Positions 44,042 to 55,215 of a stretch of 64,000 nucleotides of DNA are shown piece by piece (position 1 is the first letter of the stretch; the number at the start of each line of letters is the position of its first letter). Origin of the DNA: Skermanella rosea (lineage in GTDB: Bacteria > Pseudomonadota > Alphaproteobacteria > Azospirillales > Azospirillaceae); the NCBI RefSeq assembly GCF_016806835.2, contig NZ_CP086111.1, positions 4,271,471-4,335,470 on the forward strand. The letters are read 5' to 3'. The notes under the pieces were generated by a model, which saw only the letters and a program-made list of their open reading frames with translations, did not search any database and was not told the DNA's origin. The position numbers and the translations under genes are program-made.

Positions 44042-44348
44042 TGGATAGTTCCTGTCTTGGATGTCCGTTTGTGCGGTGCACCAAATATGGTCCCTGAACA
44101 CCCCGCATGTCAAATGCGGCATGCCGTATTTTGTATACCAGCACCGCGAGGCAGCCTTGCGTTTCGCGGATAGGTAAGGATAACCCGGCGCAAACTATCA
44201 TCTGAGCCTGATCGCGGATACCCGCTGAGCACCCTTCGCACCTTTCACGGGCTTCTTCTGTTACTCATTCGCCTCTTGAAACAATGTGACGCACCGCAGC
44301 ATAAGACAGCCATTTCCTTGCCCGGGGGTATCGATTGACATGGTTTCG
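44042..44348. other. Gene-free interval
   Basis: This 307-base stretch between the small membrane protein and the esterase gene has lower GC than its surroundings. It shows no open frame worth reporting, no strong hairpin and no clear promoter beyond AT-rich patches such as GCCGTATTTTGTATACC. Confidence 0.5.
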
Positions 44349-45347
44349 TTACCCGCTGGAAGAGTGCTGCCGGGTCCAGCGTCCGGGGCGCCGCTTCGAC
44401 AGGCCCCAGAACCACGCGATATGGTCCACGCAGGCTATGCCCATGTCGAAGACATAGGGGGCGGTCAGGACCGACCGCGCGCCGCTGCCGGCCCGCACCG
44501 GGGTGCCGTGCGCCATGCCCTTGACGACATATTCCTCGACGACCGCCTCGCCGGCCCGGTTCAGCCAGGCGCGCCGCATGTGCCCGTTGACCTTGTCCAC
44601 CGTGCCGGGGCCGCGGGGCAGCCGGTGGACGCCGACCCATTGCTTGACGATCTCCGCGCCATTGGCGGGATTGACGGTGCGGTCCGAGTCGCCATGCCAG
44701 ACCGAAACCCGCGGCCACCGGCCCCGGTGGGCCGAGGCGGCACGGACGAGCCCCGCCCAGACGATGGACGGCCTGGCCCGGCCATGGACCATGGCATTGA
44801 GCGCGTCCATCCTGCCATAGGCCGCCTTGTAAGGCATGCCGGCGATGACGGCCCCACCTGCGAAGACATCCGGATAGGTGGCGAGCAGAGTCGATGTCAT
44901 CGCGCCGCCGGCCGACAGGCCGGTCACATAGATGCGCCCGGGGTCGATCCGATGTTCGGCGACCATCCGGTCGACCATCTGGCGAATCGACAGGGGCTCG
45001 CCCTGGTCCCGCTCCATGTCGCCCGGCGAGAACCAACCGAAACACCGGTTGAAGTTGTTCGCCCGCTTCTGCTCCGGCAGAAGCAGCGCGAAGCCCAGGC
45101 GGGCGGCCAGTCTCGACCAGGCTATGCCGTGGTCGAGACTGGCCGCCGTCTGCCCGCAGCCATGCAGGGCCACCACCAGCGGAGCGTTCCTGGACAACCG
45201 CGGCGGCACGAACTTGTACATCCGGAGATTCCCGGGATTGGAGCCGAACTCCTCCACCTCCAAGATGTCGGGCCGCCATGACGGTGCGGCATCGACCGAA
45301 CGCGGATTGCGGAATGCCGTCGCAGCCCTGCCTGTCGCTCGGGCCAT
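44349..45347 (-). CDS. PHB depolymerase-type alpha/beta hydrolase
   Basis: The 332-residue hydrolase matches the extracellular poly(3-hydroxybutyrate) depolymerase/feruloyl esterase family. It has LVVALHGCGQTAASLD (oxyanion region), the nucleophile motif GLSAGGAMTS, an aspartate in WHGDSDRTVNPAN, and the catalytic histidine in KGMAHGTPV. The ATG at 45347 is preferred; the frame is open to 45464. A signal peptide is not obvious, so it may act in the cytoplasm on storage polymer or oligomers. The candidate MmgR-type RNA gene lies about 240 bases upstream, on the same strand. Confidence 0.82.
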   Translation of the reverse strand: MARATGRAATAFRNPRSVDAAPSWRPDILEVEEFGSNPGNLRMYKFVPPRLSRNAPLVVALHGCGQTAASLDHGIAWSRLAARLGFALLLPEQKRANNFNRCFGWFSPGDMERDQGEPLSIRQMVDRMVAEHRIDPGRIYVTGLSAGGAMTSTLLATYPDVFAGGAVIAGMPYKAAYGRMDALNAMVHGRARPSIVWAGLVRAASAHRGRWPRVSVWHGDSDRTVNPANGAEIVKQWVGVHRLPRGPGTVDKVNGHMRRAWLNRAGEAVVEEYVVKGMAHGTPVRAGSGARSVLTAPYVFDMGIACVDHIAWFWGLSKRRPGRWTRQHSSSG

Positions 45348-45585
45348 AGTCCTGCCTGTCGAAACGATTGGAAACGCCGGGGAAAGCCTGCCATCGGCCG
45401 GCCGCCACCGGGAATGAACCCGCCACCGAAGCGACTCGTTCCTTCGCGGGTGCGATATGATCACGGGGAACCGGACGTGCCTGGATTTGCGGCAACAGCG
45501 ATTGCCTAATTTTTCGGCACAGTTACAAAAAAAGGATATAAGAAAGTTTGCGCATTAAGCAGTTGGCAAGCGCTTCGTTTTGTGC

Positions 45586-45672
45586 AAAAAAAAGGCCGCC
45601 CCGAAAGGCGGCCTGAGTCTAGGGAGGAAACGCCCAAAGAGGCGTATGCAGCATCACTGCTGCGATATCGAA
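45586..45672 (-). ncRNA. mmgR: Candidate MmgR/alpha-r8 family small RNA
   Basis: Read on the minus strand, a hairpin GCAGCA-GTGA-TGCTGC is followed by ACGCC-TCTTTG-GGCGT, then a single-stranded core TTTCCTCCCT (45621-45630). A terminator stem AGGCCGCC/GGCGGCCT with a six-base loop and eight T (45586-45593) ends it. The 10-base core and the terminator match my recollection of the alphaproteobacterial MmgR (alpha-r8) family, which limits polyhydroxybutyrate accumulation in Sinorhizobium. The core could pair with GGGAGG-type ribosome-binding sites. The 5' end is estimated. The neighbouring PHB-depolymerase-type gene fits the theme. Confidence 0.72.
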
Positions 45673-46096
45673 GTTATCCGAATCCGGATTTCGATCAATG
45701 GGAAAGGCAGGTCGTCAGATCTGCCCTTCGCCATTTGCATGGCCATGCGCCATTTCCCGGCCGCGCGGAAGACGCCCCGGCCAGCGCCCTCCCCCTTGTG
45801 GAAAACACGACCTCGGTGCGGGTCACCCCGAACCGCCCCTCCTTCGGGTCGCGCCCTCCCCCGCCCGGCATGCGCCGAACCATCGTCAGACCAGCGGTTC
45901 TCTGCCCGCCTATGCCGTTCGCACGATGAACGCCGGGCGGATACACCGGTCTATCCCTAAAATTCTATTAATTTCCCCTTTATATTGGGCATTTTTTAGA
46001 CCATTCTTAGTCTCAAGAAGATCACAACCCGAAAACGACTTACCAACCGGCCCCCTCGTCTAGCTGCGCAACAGCAATTCATAGGAACCCATAGTC
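45673..46096. other. Gene-free interval before the LuxR gene
   Basis: No convincing protein gene lies in these 424 bases; short open frames here have skewed Pro/Arg composition. The last 130 bases are AT-rich (CTAAAATTCTATTAATTTCC at 45958 onward) and probably hold the promoter of the LuxR gene. The region right of 45680 should hold the promoter of the small RNA on the minus strand. Confidence 0.45.
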
Positions 46097-46789
46097 ATGA
46101 ACGCCAACGGTCGCACGATCCTCGTTGAATCCAATCGTCTTTTTCGTGAAGGGCTGAAGCATCTGCTGGCGGGCACCCGCTTCGAAGTCGGTGCGGAGTT
46201 CAACACCATGGAGCAGGCGATCGCCCATGCCGGCGCCCGGGAAGGTTCGGGCCAGGACGCCGAGCCGGGCCTGGTGATCACCGGACAGGCCGTCAAGGCC
46301 GCCGCCGACCTGCAGCAGCTCCGGGATACCTATCCCGCGGCCCGGATCGTCGTGCTGGCCGACGACATGTCGGTGGACATGCTGCGCGAGGCGATGGGCG
46401 GCGGCGCCGACGGGTTCCTGATCAAGAACGTCTCGCCGGAGGCGCTGATCCAGTCGCTTCAGCTCATCATGCTGGGCGAGAAGGTGTTCCCGACCAATCT
46501 CGCGGCGATGCTGCTCGACATCAACGCGCCCTCGCCCCAGAACTCGATCCGCGGCCTGTCGCCCCGCGAGCAGGAGATCCTGCAGTCCCTGGTCACCGGG
46601 GCCAGCAACAAGATGATCGCGATCCGGCTCGGCATCACCGAGGCGACCGTCAAGGTCCACCTGAAGACGCTGCTGCGCAAGATCGACGTCAACAACCGCA
46701 CCCAGGCGGCGATCTGGGCCATGAACAACGGCTTCTCGGCGGAAGGCGCCGGCACGCCGACCCGCGGCCTCCAGGCGGTTTCCGCCTGA
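46097..46789 (+). CDS. LuxR/NarL-type regulator with degenerate receiver
   Basis: The 230-residue protein has a receiver-like domain (about 5-125) and a LuxR DNA-binding domain (about 150-215, LSPREQEILQSLVTGASNKMIAIRLGITEATVKVHL). The receiver lacks key residues. The N-terminal acidic pair is ESN, and the phospho-acceptor position near residue 63 is glycine (PGLVITGQA), while the conserved lysine in LIKNVSPEAL remains. It should therefore not be controlled by standard phosphorylation. The gene is monocistronic or leads into the small gene at 46855. Confidence 0.88.
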   Translation: MNANGRTILVESNRLFREGLKHLLAGTRFEVGAEFNTMEQAIAHAGAREGSGQDAEPGLVITGQAVKAAADLQQLRDTYPAARIVVLADDMSVDMLREAMGGGADGFLIKNVSPEALIQSLQLIMLGEKVFPTNLAAMLLDINAPSPQNSIRGLSPREQEILQSLVTGASNKMIAIRLGITEATVKVHLKTLLRKIDVNNRTQAAIWAMNNGFSAEGAGTPTRGLQAVSA

Positions 46790-46854
46790 GGCCGGGCATC
46801 CGGGGTCACGACAGGAACCAGGACGGCGACAACAGGCTGCAGACGGGGCTTCCC

Positions 46855-47073
46855 ATGAACGATCATTCCAAACTTCACACCATTCCGGTCAAGCTGGGCC
46901 TCAGCGAACACTATCTCGTGGGCCGCATGCTGATGCTCAGGGAGAGGCTCACCCCGCAGCAGTGGAACGTCTACGATCGCAGCGCGGAGGCGATCTGCAA
47001 CCAGATCCTCAGCCGTCTGCCCGCCGACAATCCCGACTCCGCCAAGTGGGACAACCGCCGCAAGCGGGGCTGA
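46855..47073 (+). CDS. Small hypothetical protein
   Basis: The 72-residue soluble protein (LGLSEHYLVGRMLMLRERLTP ... AICNQILSRLPADN) is probably all helical. It follows the LuxR-type gene by 65 bases and precedes a hairpin at 47107-47142, so it may be part of that transcript. No family recognised. Confidence 0.6.
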   Translation: MNDHSKLHTIPVKLGLSEHYLVGRMLMLRERLTPQQWNVYDRSAEAICNQILSRLPADNPDSAKWDNRRKRG

Positions 47074-47106
47074 GACACCCGCCCGAAGCCGAAACCGAGA
47101 AGGCCC

Positions 47107-47142
47107 GAACGGCCGCGTCCCAGGTATGGGGCGCGGCCGTTC
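47107..47142 (+). terminator. Hairpin after the small gene at 46855
   Basis: An 11-bp perfect stem (47107-47117 with 47132-47142, GAACGGCCGCG/CGCGGCCGTTC) can extend inward through CCCA/TGGG. There is no T tract. It separates this unit from glgC. Confidence 0.5.
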
Positions 47143-47244
47143 GCCGTTCACGGCAGTTCAAGTGACTACCTGGAACTGTTCTTAATTCAGTCTGAAAAAC
47201 ATAGTAAACGAGGAGGGATTAATCCTCTGGACAAAAGCATCACC

Positions 47245-47253
47245 GCAGTGCAA
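47245..47253. promoter_or_regulatory. TTGCACTGC element upstream of glgC
   Basis: GCAGTGCAA (reverse complement TTGCACTGC) lies 105 bases before the glgC start in the context CCGCAGTGCAACAAGG. The same 9-mer occurs at 30593, 53606 and 53663. The TGC/GCA arrangement resembles operators of the PHB regulator PhaR. Confidence 0.4.
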
Positions 47254-47357
47254 CAAGGCTACCTTTTCCCGCATCGGCTGTTACTCTGATACCGAAGTGC
47301 GAAAGCCATATCCAAGAGCGTCAATCCCCAACAGACGCCAATAGAAGGAACAGCTTG

Positions 47358-50310
<2,953 letters not shown>

Positions 50311-50319
50311 CCGGCGGCC

Positions 50320-50348
50320 GGGGCCGCCCGAAGGGGCGGCCCCCCCCT
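50320..50348. terminator. Terminator between pgm and the converging regulator gene
   Basis: A 10-bp perfect stem (50320-50329 with 50334-50343, GGGGCCGCCC/GGGCGGCCCC) has a GAAG loop and is followed by CCCCCTTT. It sits between two converging genes. Confidence 0.6.
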
Positions 50349-50349
50349 T

Positions 50350-50748
50350 TCACACGGCGGGACTGCTTCCCGTTTCGGGGCCCAGCATCGCCTTCAGCGT
50401 GCGCAGCATGCCGGCAAGGTCGAGCGGCTTGGTGAAGATCTCGATCGGGCCGTCGATCTCGACCCGCAGCCGGTGTTCGACCGCCTCCGACAGGTAGCCG
50501 CTGGCCACGATCACCGGCAGGCGCGGCGCCGCCACCCTCAGGCGGGCGGCCAGTTCGTCACCTGTCATGCGCGGCATCTTCAGATCGGTCACGACCGCGT
50601 CTGCCCCGTCGCGCTGCCAGATGTCCCAGGCTTCCTGTCCGTCACCCGCCCGACTGACCCGGAACCCCCGCCGCTGAAGCACATGCTCCATCGCCATCGC
50701 GGCGAGCACCTCGTCATCGACGACAAGGATGTGGCGCTGGTCCGACAT
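50350..50748 (-). CDS. Single-domain response regulator
   Basis: The 132-residue receiver has the acidic pair VVDDEV, the phospho-acceptor in VVTDLKMPRMTG, a serine in VIVASGYLSE and the lysine in IFTKPLD. It has no output domain, so it works through protein contacts, for example as the partner of the sensor kinase gene 72 bases upstream. GGGGGAGC precedes ATG 50748; the frame is open to 50799. Confidence 0.9.
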   Translation of the reverse strand: MSDQRHILVVDDEVLAAMAMEHVLQRRGFRVSRAGDGQEAWDIWQRDGADAVVTDLKMPRMTGDELAARLRVAAPRLPVIVASGYLSEAVEHRLRVEIDGPIEIFTKPLDLAGMLRTLKAMLGPETGSSPAV

Positions 50749-50820
50749 TGTCTGCTCCCCCTCAACCGTATAGACCCATTGAACACCGGAACCGGGCATT
50801 TAGCACTTCCGAATTTGTGC

Positions 50821-52662
50821 TTATTCCACAAGCGGCAGCCGGACCTCGAAACGGGCGCCGGTCACCGTGCCGTCCGCCACGACATTGGCGGCGGTGATGC
50901 GGCCCGCCAGCGCCTCGACGATCCGGAAGCTGATGGCGAGGCCCAGGCCGGTCCCGCGCCCGGCCTCCTTGACCGTGAAGAAGGGATCGAAGATGCGGGC
51001 CATGTCGCGCGGCTTGATGCCGGTGCCGGTATCGGAAACGCAGATCACCAGGGTGCCGGCCGCCGGGTCGGTCCGGACCGCGACGTCGATCCGGCTGTCC
51101 CGGTCGGGCGCGACCGCGACCCTGTCCTGGACGGCGTCGCGGGCATTCGTCAGCAGGTTCAGCACGACTTGTTCGAGTTGGAGCGGGCGGCCCCGTGCCT
51201 GGGCCGGCTCCTCGGGCAGAGCGAGCGCCACGGTGACGCCCTCCGCCGCGAACTGCCGTTCGACCAGCTGGACCGCGACCTTCAGGCTGTCCCGCACGTC
51301 GAAGACCTCGGTCGTGCCGGTGTCGCGGCGGCTGAAGACGCGCATGTGGTCGACGATCGCGCGCAGGCGCTGCGCCTGCTCGACCGCCACCTTCATGACC
51401 TGCTTCATGTGGTCCCTGTCGAACTCGCCGTCCTCCATGGCCAGCAGCGCGTCCTCGCTCCACAGCGAGATCGCGTTGAGCGGCTGGCTCATTTCATGGG
51501 CTATGCCGGCGGCCATGGTTCCCAGCGTGGCGAGGCGCGACGTCTGGTCCAGTTCCTCCTCCAGCCGCAGGCGTTCGGTCAGGTCGCGGAAAGTCAGGAC
51601 GATCCCGGCCACCGCGGGCTGGTGCAGCAGGTTGGTCGCGATCACCTCCAGGGTCCGGTAGCCGCCTTCGGGCAGTTCCGTCCTTACCGTCCGGCTGACG
51701 CTTTCGCCCGGCTTGGCCGCCGAGTCGGAGACCAGTTCGGCGATGTTCCCGCCGTCTCCCTCGACGACCTCCGCGGCGAGGCGTCCCAGCAGCGCGGTTT
51801 CGGACCGGCCGAAAATCCGATCGACGGGGCCGCTGGCGAAGCCGATGGTCCCGGCATGGTCGGTCAGCAGCATGGCATCCGACGCATTCTGCACCAGCGC
51901 CCGGAAACGCAGTTCGCTGGAACGCAGCATGCCGGCTTCCCGCCGGGCCAGCCGACGGTCGATCATCGCCGAGGCCAGGGCCATGGAAAGCAGCACGAAG
52001 CTGACCACCGTCACCAGGGTGCCGACCACGGTCTGGTCCAGCCCGTCGCCGCTCGGGGCCGGCAGGTCCGCATCCATCACCAAGGTCGCGGCCGCCATGC
52101 CGGTATAGTGCATGCCGACGACGGCGAGCCCCATGACGCCCGCGGCGGCGAACCGCTGGAGCCCCGAACCGGTGCGGAACGCCAGCCGCAACGCCGCGAC
52201 AGAGGCGACGATGGCGATCAGCACCGACACCGCGACCAGCACGGGATCATAGTCCAGCCGGGCCTGCATCCTCATGCCGGACATGCCGAGATAATGCATG
52301 GAGACGATGCCGGCTCCCATCAGGGTGCCGGCGGCCAGGGTCCGTCCGGTGGAGGATGCGTCGGCATTGACGACGAACAGGCCGATGCCGGTGACGACGA
52401 TGGGAAGCAGCAGCGATGCGACGGTGATGCCGGAGTCATAAGCGACCGGCATCGGCATCATCCAGGCCAGCATGCCGACGAAATGCATCGCCCAGATGCC
52501 GCCGCCCATCGCGACGGCGGCGGCGGCGATCCAGGCCCTGGCGCCCGTTCCATCGGTGGTGCGGACGCGGGTGGCCAAGTCGAGGGCGGTGAACGAGGCG
52601 AAGACGGCGATGGCGTAGGACAGCAGCACGAGCGCGGTGCTGTAATGCCCGCTCATTCCCAT
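50821..52662 (-). CDS. MHYT-domain sensor histidine kinase
   Basis: The 613-residue membrane kinase has an N-terminal MHYT sensor with seven or so membrane segments and three copies of the motif (MHFVGM at 59-64, then MHYLGM and MHYTGM). This sensor type is proposed to bind copper and sense diatomic gases. A PAS domain follows (about 260-370). The phospho-acceptor box is AHEMSQPLNAIS, and the ATPase domain has NLLTNARDAV, DTGTGI and GTGLGLAIS. It lies upstream of the single-domain response regulator on the same strand and is its likely partner. Confidence 0.93.
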   Translation of the reverse strand: MGMSGHYSTALVLLSYAIAVFASFTALDLATRVRTTDGTGARAWIAAAAVAMGGGIWAMHFVGMLAWMMPMPVAYDSGITVASLLLPIVVTGIGLFVVNADASSTGRTLAAGTLMGAGIVSMHYLGMSGMRMQARLDYDPVLVAVSVLIAIVASVAALRLAFRTGSGLQRFAAAGVMGLAVVGMHYTGMAAATLVMDADLPAPSGDGLDQTVVGTLVTVVSFVLLSMALASAMIDRRLARREAGMLRSSELRFRALVQNASDAMLLTDHAGTIGFASGPVDRIFGRSETALLGRLAAEVVEGDGGNIAELVSDSAAKPGESVSRTVRTELPEGGYRTLEVIATNLLHQPAVAGIVLTFRDLTERLRLEEELDQTSRLATLGTMAAGIAHEMSQPLNAISLWSEDALLAMEDGEFDRDHMKQVMKVAVEQAQRLRAIVDHMRVFSRRDTGTTEVFDVRDSLKVAVQLVERQFAAEGVTVALALPEEPAQARGRPLQLEQVVLNLLTNARDAVQDRVAVAPDRDSRIDVAVRTDPAAGTLVICVSDTGTGIKPRDMARIFDPFFTVKEAGRGTGLGLAISFRIVEALAGRITAANVVADGTVTGARFEVRLPLVE

Positions 52663-52811
52663 GGTCGTCCCGTCAATTTACAGCCTCCCTTAGGTTGCGA
52701 GGAGGCTTATACGACGGTCCAGGCCCGCCCGCACCTGACCTTTCGGCCCTTCCCTGTTCCGGATAGAAGGGATGTATGCCCAAAGGCCGGGCGGCCGTCA
52801 GGTCCTAGGCA

Positions 52812-53135
52812 TCACCTGACGTCGAACCGCCACCATACGCTGGGCGGCGGCGGGCGATGATAGTGCGGCGGGGCCTGCCAGTGGCGCCGGCCGAAGTCGT
52901 CCTGGCGCCAGACGCGCTCGCGGCGCGCCGCCCGGCGCTCCCCGATGATCTCGCCCAACTCGACGCAGGCGCGGCGGTTGCCGAAATCGCAGGCCCGTTT
53001 CAGGCTGTGGGACTGGTACGGATTGGAATGCAGTTGCCTGCCCCAACGGTCCCCATGCCGGTCCCAATCGGCCTGCGCCGGGAGAGCGGACAATAGGAGC
53101 AGGGACGCTGATGCGAGCAGGGTACGGATACCCAT
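52812..53135 (-). CDS. Secreted basic hypothetical protein
   Basis: The 107-residue protein has a signal peptide (ending PAQADW). The mature part is rich in Arg, His, Trp and Pro, with two cysteines (RACDFGNRRACVELG). ATG 53135 is preceded by AAGGTGA. The His/Pro-rich end (HWQAPPHYHRPPPPSVWW) could bind metal. No family recognised. Confidence 0.6.
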   Translation of the reverse strand: MGIRTLLASASLLLLSALPAQADWDRHGDRWGRQLHSNPYQSHSLKRACDFGNRRACVELGEIIGERRAARRERVWRQDDFGRRHWQAPPHYHRPPPPSVWWRFDVR

Positions 53136-53246
53136 GGGGGTCACCTTGCAGGTTCGTGTGCAAGGATCAACAGCCGCACCGGGGGGTTATTCCGACCCGG
53201 GCGGAGGAAGCGGCCGGGATGCCGCTCCCTGCCCGGATGGTCGCGG

Positions 53247-53591
53247 TCAGAGACCGGTCGCGGCGGTCCGGGTCGCGGAGTCGACGCGCAGCTTGTCGCC
53301 GTCGCGGGTCAGCACGAGGCGGGCGGCGGGCGTACCCTCGTCACCGGCCAGCTCGATCACGGCCGACTGGCCGGCGGCCAGGTCGTGGGTGAAACGCAGG
53401 GCCGGCGACCGGTCGTCCGCGACGACGGTGGTGACGACTTCGAACTTGTCCGAGGAATTGGTGAAATAGACCACGGCGGAACCGTCGCGCAGGGAGACGG
53501 TACGGGCCTGATCGGCGCTCACGACGTCGGCGGCCGAAGCGACCGAGGGAACCAGGAGGGCCAGGGCGGCAGCGGCGATGATGCGACGCAT
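53247..53591 (-). CDS. Secreted hypothetical protein
   Basis: The 114-residue protein has a clear signal peptide (ending ASAAD) and a beta-rich mature domain of about 90 residues without cysteines (SAVVYFTNSSDKFEVVTTVV). AAAGGA precedes the ATG. The upstream region holds a pair of TTGCACTGC elements in inverted orientation (53606 and 53663) flanking a TATA-rich stretch. Function unknown. Confidence 0.65.
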   Translation of the reverse strand: MRRIIAAAALALLVPSVASAADVVSADQARTVSLRDGSAVVYFTNSSDKFEVVTTVVADDRSPALRFTHDLAAGQSAVIELAGDEGTPAARLVLTRDGDKLRVDSATRTAATGL

Positions 53592-53605
53592 TGTGAAGTC
53601 CTTTC

Positions 53606-53671
53606 GCAGTGCAACAAACTGCGAGGATATATAATAGACCTTGGTTAGGAAAACATGAATTTTTGCACTGC
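53606..53671. repeat. Inverted pair of TTGCACTGC elements
   Basis: GCAGTGCAA (53606-53614) and its reverse complement TTGCACTGC (53663-53671) flank an AT-rich stretch with ATATATAATAG, directly upstream of the secreted-protein gene. A related GCAGTGCG occurs near 54055, upstream of the small gene at 53820. The arrangement suits operator sites of a dimeric regulator such as PhaR. Confidence 0.5.
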
Positions 53672-53819
53672 AAAAAAGCTATAGGTGGTTTGCATCCATC
53701 GTATTGGCCCGATCGGGACGCGGTGCGGCGCATTCGGGATGGACATACTCGCGCCGATTGCCGGATCAGGTTGACAGCACCTGCGGAAGATGCCGATCAA
53801 CCTGTCCTGGAAGTCCCTG

Positions 53820-54014
53820 TTACTTGCGATCTCGCGGCGGCGTCAGCATGGGCATCCAGAACTGCATGGACATACGGATCCAGTTCTGGATGAACTCCTG
53901 CTGCTGACGCTGGATTTCGGCGTTCCAGGCGCCGCGCATCATACCGGCCGAGGAGTTGAAGGCCGAGAGCCAGACGCTCATGAAGGGGTTCTTGGCGGTA
54001 TAAAGGTTCTGCAC
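53820..54014 (-). CDS. Small aromatic-rich protein, possibly granule-associated
   Basis: The 64-residue protein (NPFMSVWLSAFNSSAGMMRG ... FIQNWIRMSMQFWMPML) is rich in Phe, Trp, Met and Gln and should form amphipathic helices. This composition recalls phasin-like PHA-granule proteins, but I cannot assign a family. The start is GTG 54014, set by a strong AGGAGG ribosome-binding site. A TTGCACTGC-related site lies about 40 bases upstream. Confidence 0.6.
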   Translation of the reverse strand: MQNLYTAKNPFMSVWLSAFNSSAGMMRGAWNAEIQRQQQEFIQNWIRMSMQFWMPMLTPPRDRK

Positions 54015-54123
54015 GGAAGCCTCCTGTCGTGGGTGCGTGAAGACTCAACATCCCGCAGTGCGAAACGGCACCACGGGACGTTCATCGACCGACCGGCAGG
54101 AGGCTGCGGCGCCGCAGCCTGCG

Positions 54124-54669
54124 TCACGTTGAAGCGGCGAGCCCCGGAAGCGCGGGAGCCGGCGGCGTCCTGCGCGGGCGACGAAGCCCCAGTTCTGTCC
54201 GGAGGCGCCAGAGATTGCTGACGAAGCACATGGTGTCCGATGCCAGCCCGAACGGCGAGCCCACCACCATGTTGTGCGTCGCCCAACCCATGGAGCAAAG
54301 GATGAAGAAGCCGCGCAGCTTGAAGGTGTCGGTCTGCCAGCGGCCCAGCGTCGCCATCGCCATGCCGAACGCGGCGCCGGCCGAAGCGAGCCCGTTCCAG
54401 GTCAGGACGGTCAGCAGGGCGATCATCGGGACCGTGGACCAGAACAGGATCGTGGTCGCGCGGTTGCGGCGCTCGGGCAGCGAGGCCACCGCCTGGACCA
54501 GGGTCACGGCGCACATGGCCGAGCCGCTCCAGGCGCCGAGCAGTCCGTAATGGATGCCGAACATGACGGTGGCGAAGGCCTGGACCGCGAGAATGGCGCG
54601 GCGGTCCTTGAGGAAACCCCAGGACGAACCGGCAACGACGCCGGTGATGCCAAAAATTTCGGCGAGCAT
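54124..54669 (-). CDS. YgjV family inner-membrane protein
   Basis: The 181-residue protein has about six short membrane segments with the YgjV layout: FGITGVVAGSSWGFLKDRRAI at the start, TILFWSTVPMIALLTVL in the middle, and the end block GWATHNMVVGSPFGLASD plus a SNLWRLR ending. ATG 54669 begins where the family begins; the frame is open to 54795. Function of the family is unknown. Confidence 0.7.
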   Translation of the reverse strand: MLAEIFGITGVVAGSSWGFLKDRRAILAVQAFATVMFGIHYGLLGAWSGSAMCAVTLVQAVASLPERRNRATTILFWSTVPMIALLTVLTWNGLASAGAAFGMAMATLGRWQTDTFKLRGFFILCSMGWATHNMVVGSPFGLASDTMCFVSNLWRLRTELGLRRPRRTPPAPALPGLAAST

Positions 54670-55215
54670 GGCTCTGGACAGCACTGCATGGGAGGGAGGG
54701 GAAAAGACCGTATTGTATATACCTCGACCGATGATCGGGCTGTCGTGCGATGTTCGCTGGTGAGCCATGCGGAAACTGTGCCCTCGATAGCGCACTTGTC
54801 ACATGCCGGACACACCCGCATTATCGGATGACACCATTCCGAATGGAGCGGCCGGGAGGAAGAGCCGACTCGCCGGCGGTCCCCAGGCCGGCTGGGACAG
54901 GCCGGCCGCCGGAGTCCGGGTGCATTCGCCGTCTGTCCGCCGGCTTTAAGATTTCGTTACCGAGCCTTTCCGCATACGCCAGGAACGAAGTTCCGAACAA
55001 AGTTAGATAGTTCAGGGTCGTTAACGACTTTGAACATATGACCTATCTCACAGACGCGGCTTCGCTGCAAAATTCCATGGATTTTCCTTGTATTGCAAAG
55101 GGATGGCAAAATTGGTTTCGCATCTAACTCCTGCGAATTGGGTAATCATTCATTAACTTAACGAGCCGTATTTCAGATCCCAGCAAGATCACGCTGCGTA
55201 TGGAGCACGTCGACC
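54670..55215. other. Gene-free interval with AT-rich promoter region
   Basis: These 546 bases hold no convincing gene. The left part is GC-rich with imperfect CCGGC repeats. The right part (54945-55200) is unusually AT-rich for the window, with TAACGACTTTGAACATATG and TAATCATTCATTAAC, and probably holds the promoter and leader of the gene at 55216. Confidence 0.5.

Noticed and set aside
45580-45960. Short plus-strand open frames over the small RNA region
   Set aside because: They start inside the terminator hairpin of the minus-strand RNA, have no ribosome-binding site and Pro/Arg-skewed sequence.
50473-52860. Open frame of about 795 codons opposite the MHYT kinase
   Set aside because: His/Asp/Arg/Gly-rich composition without a fold, antisense to a kinase with all catalytic boxes.
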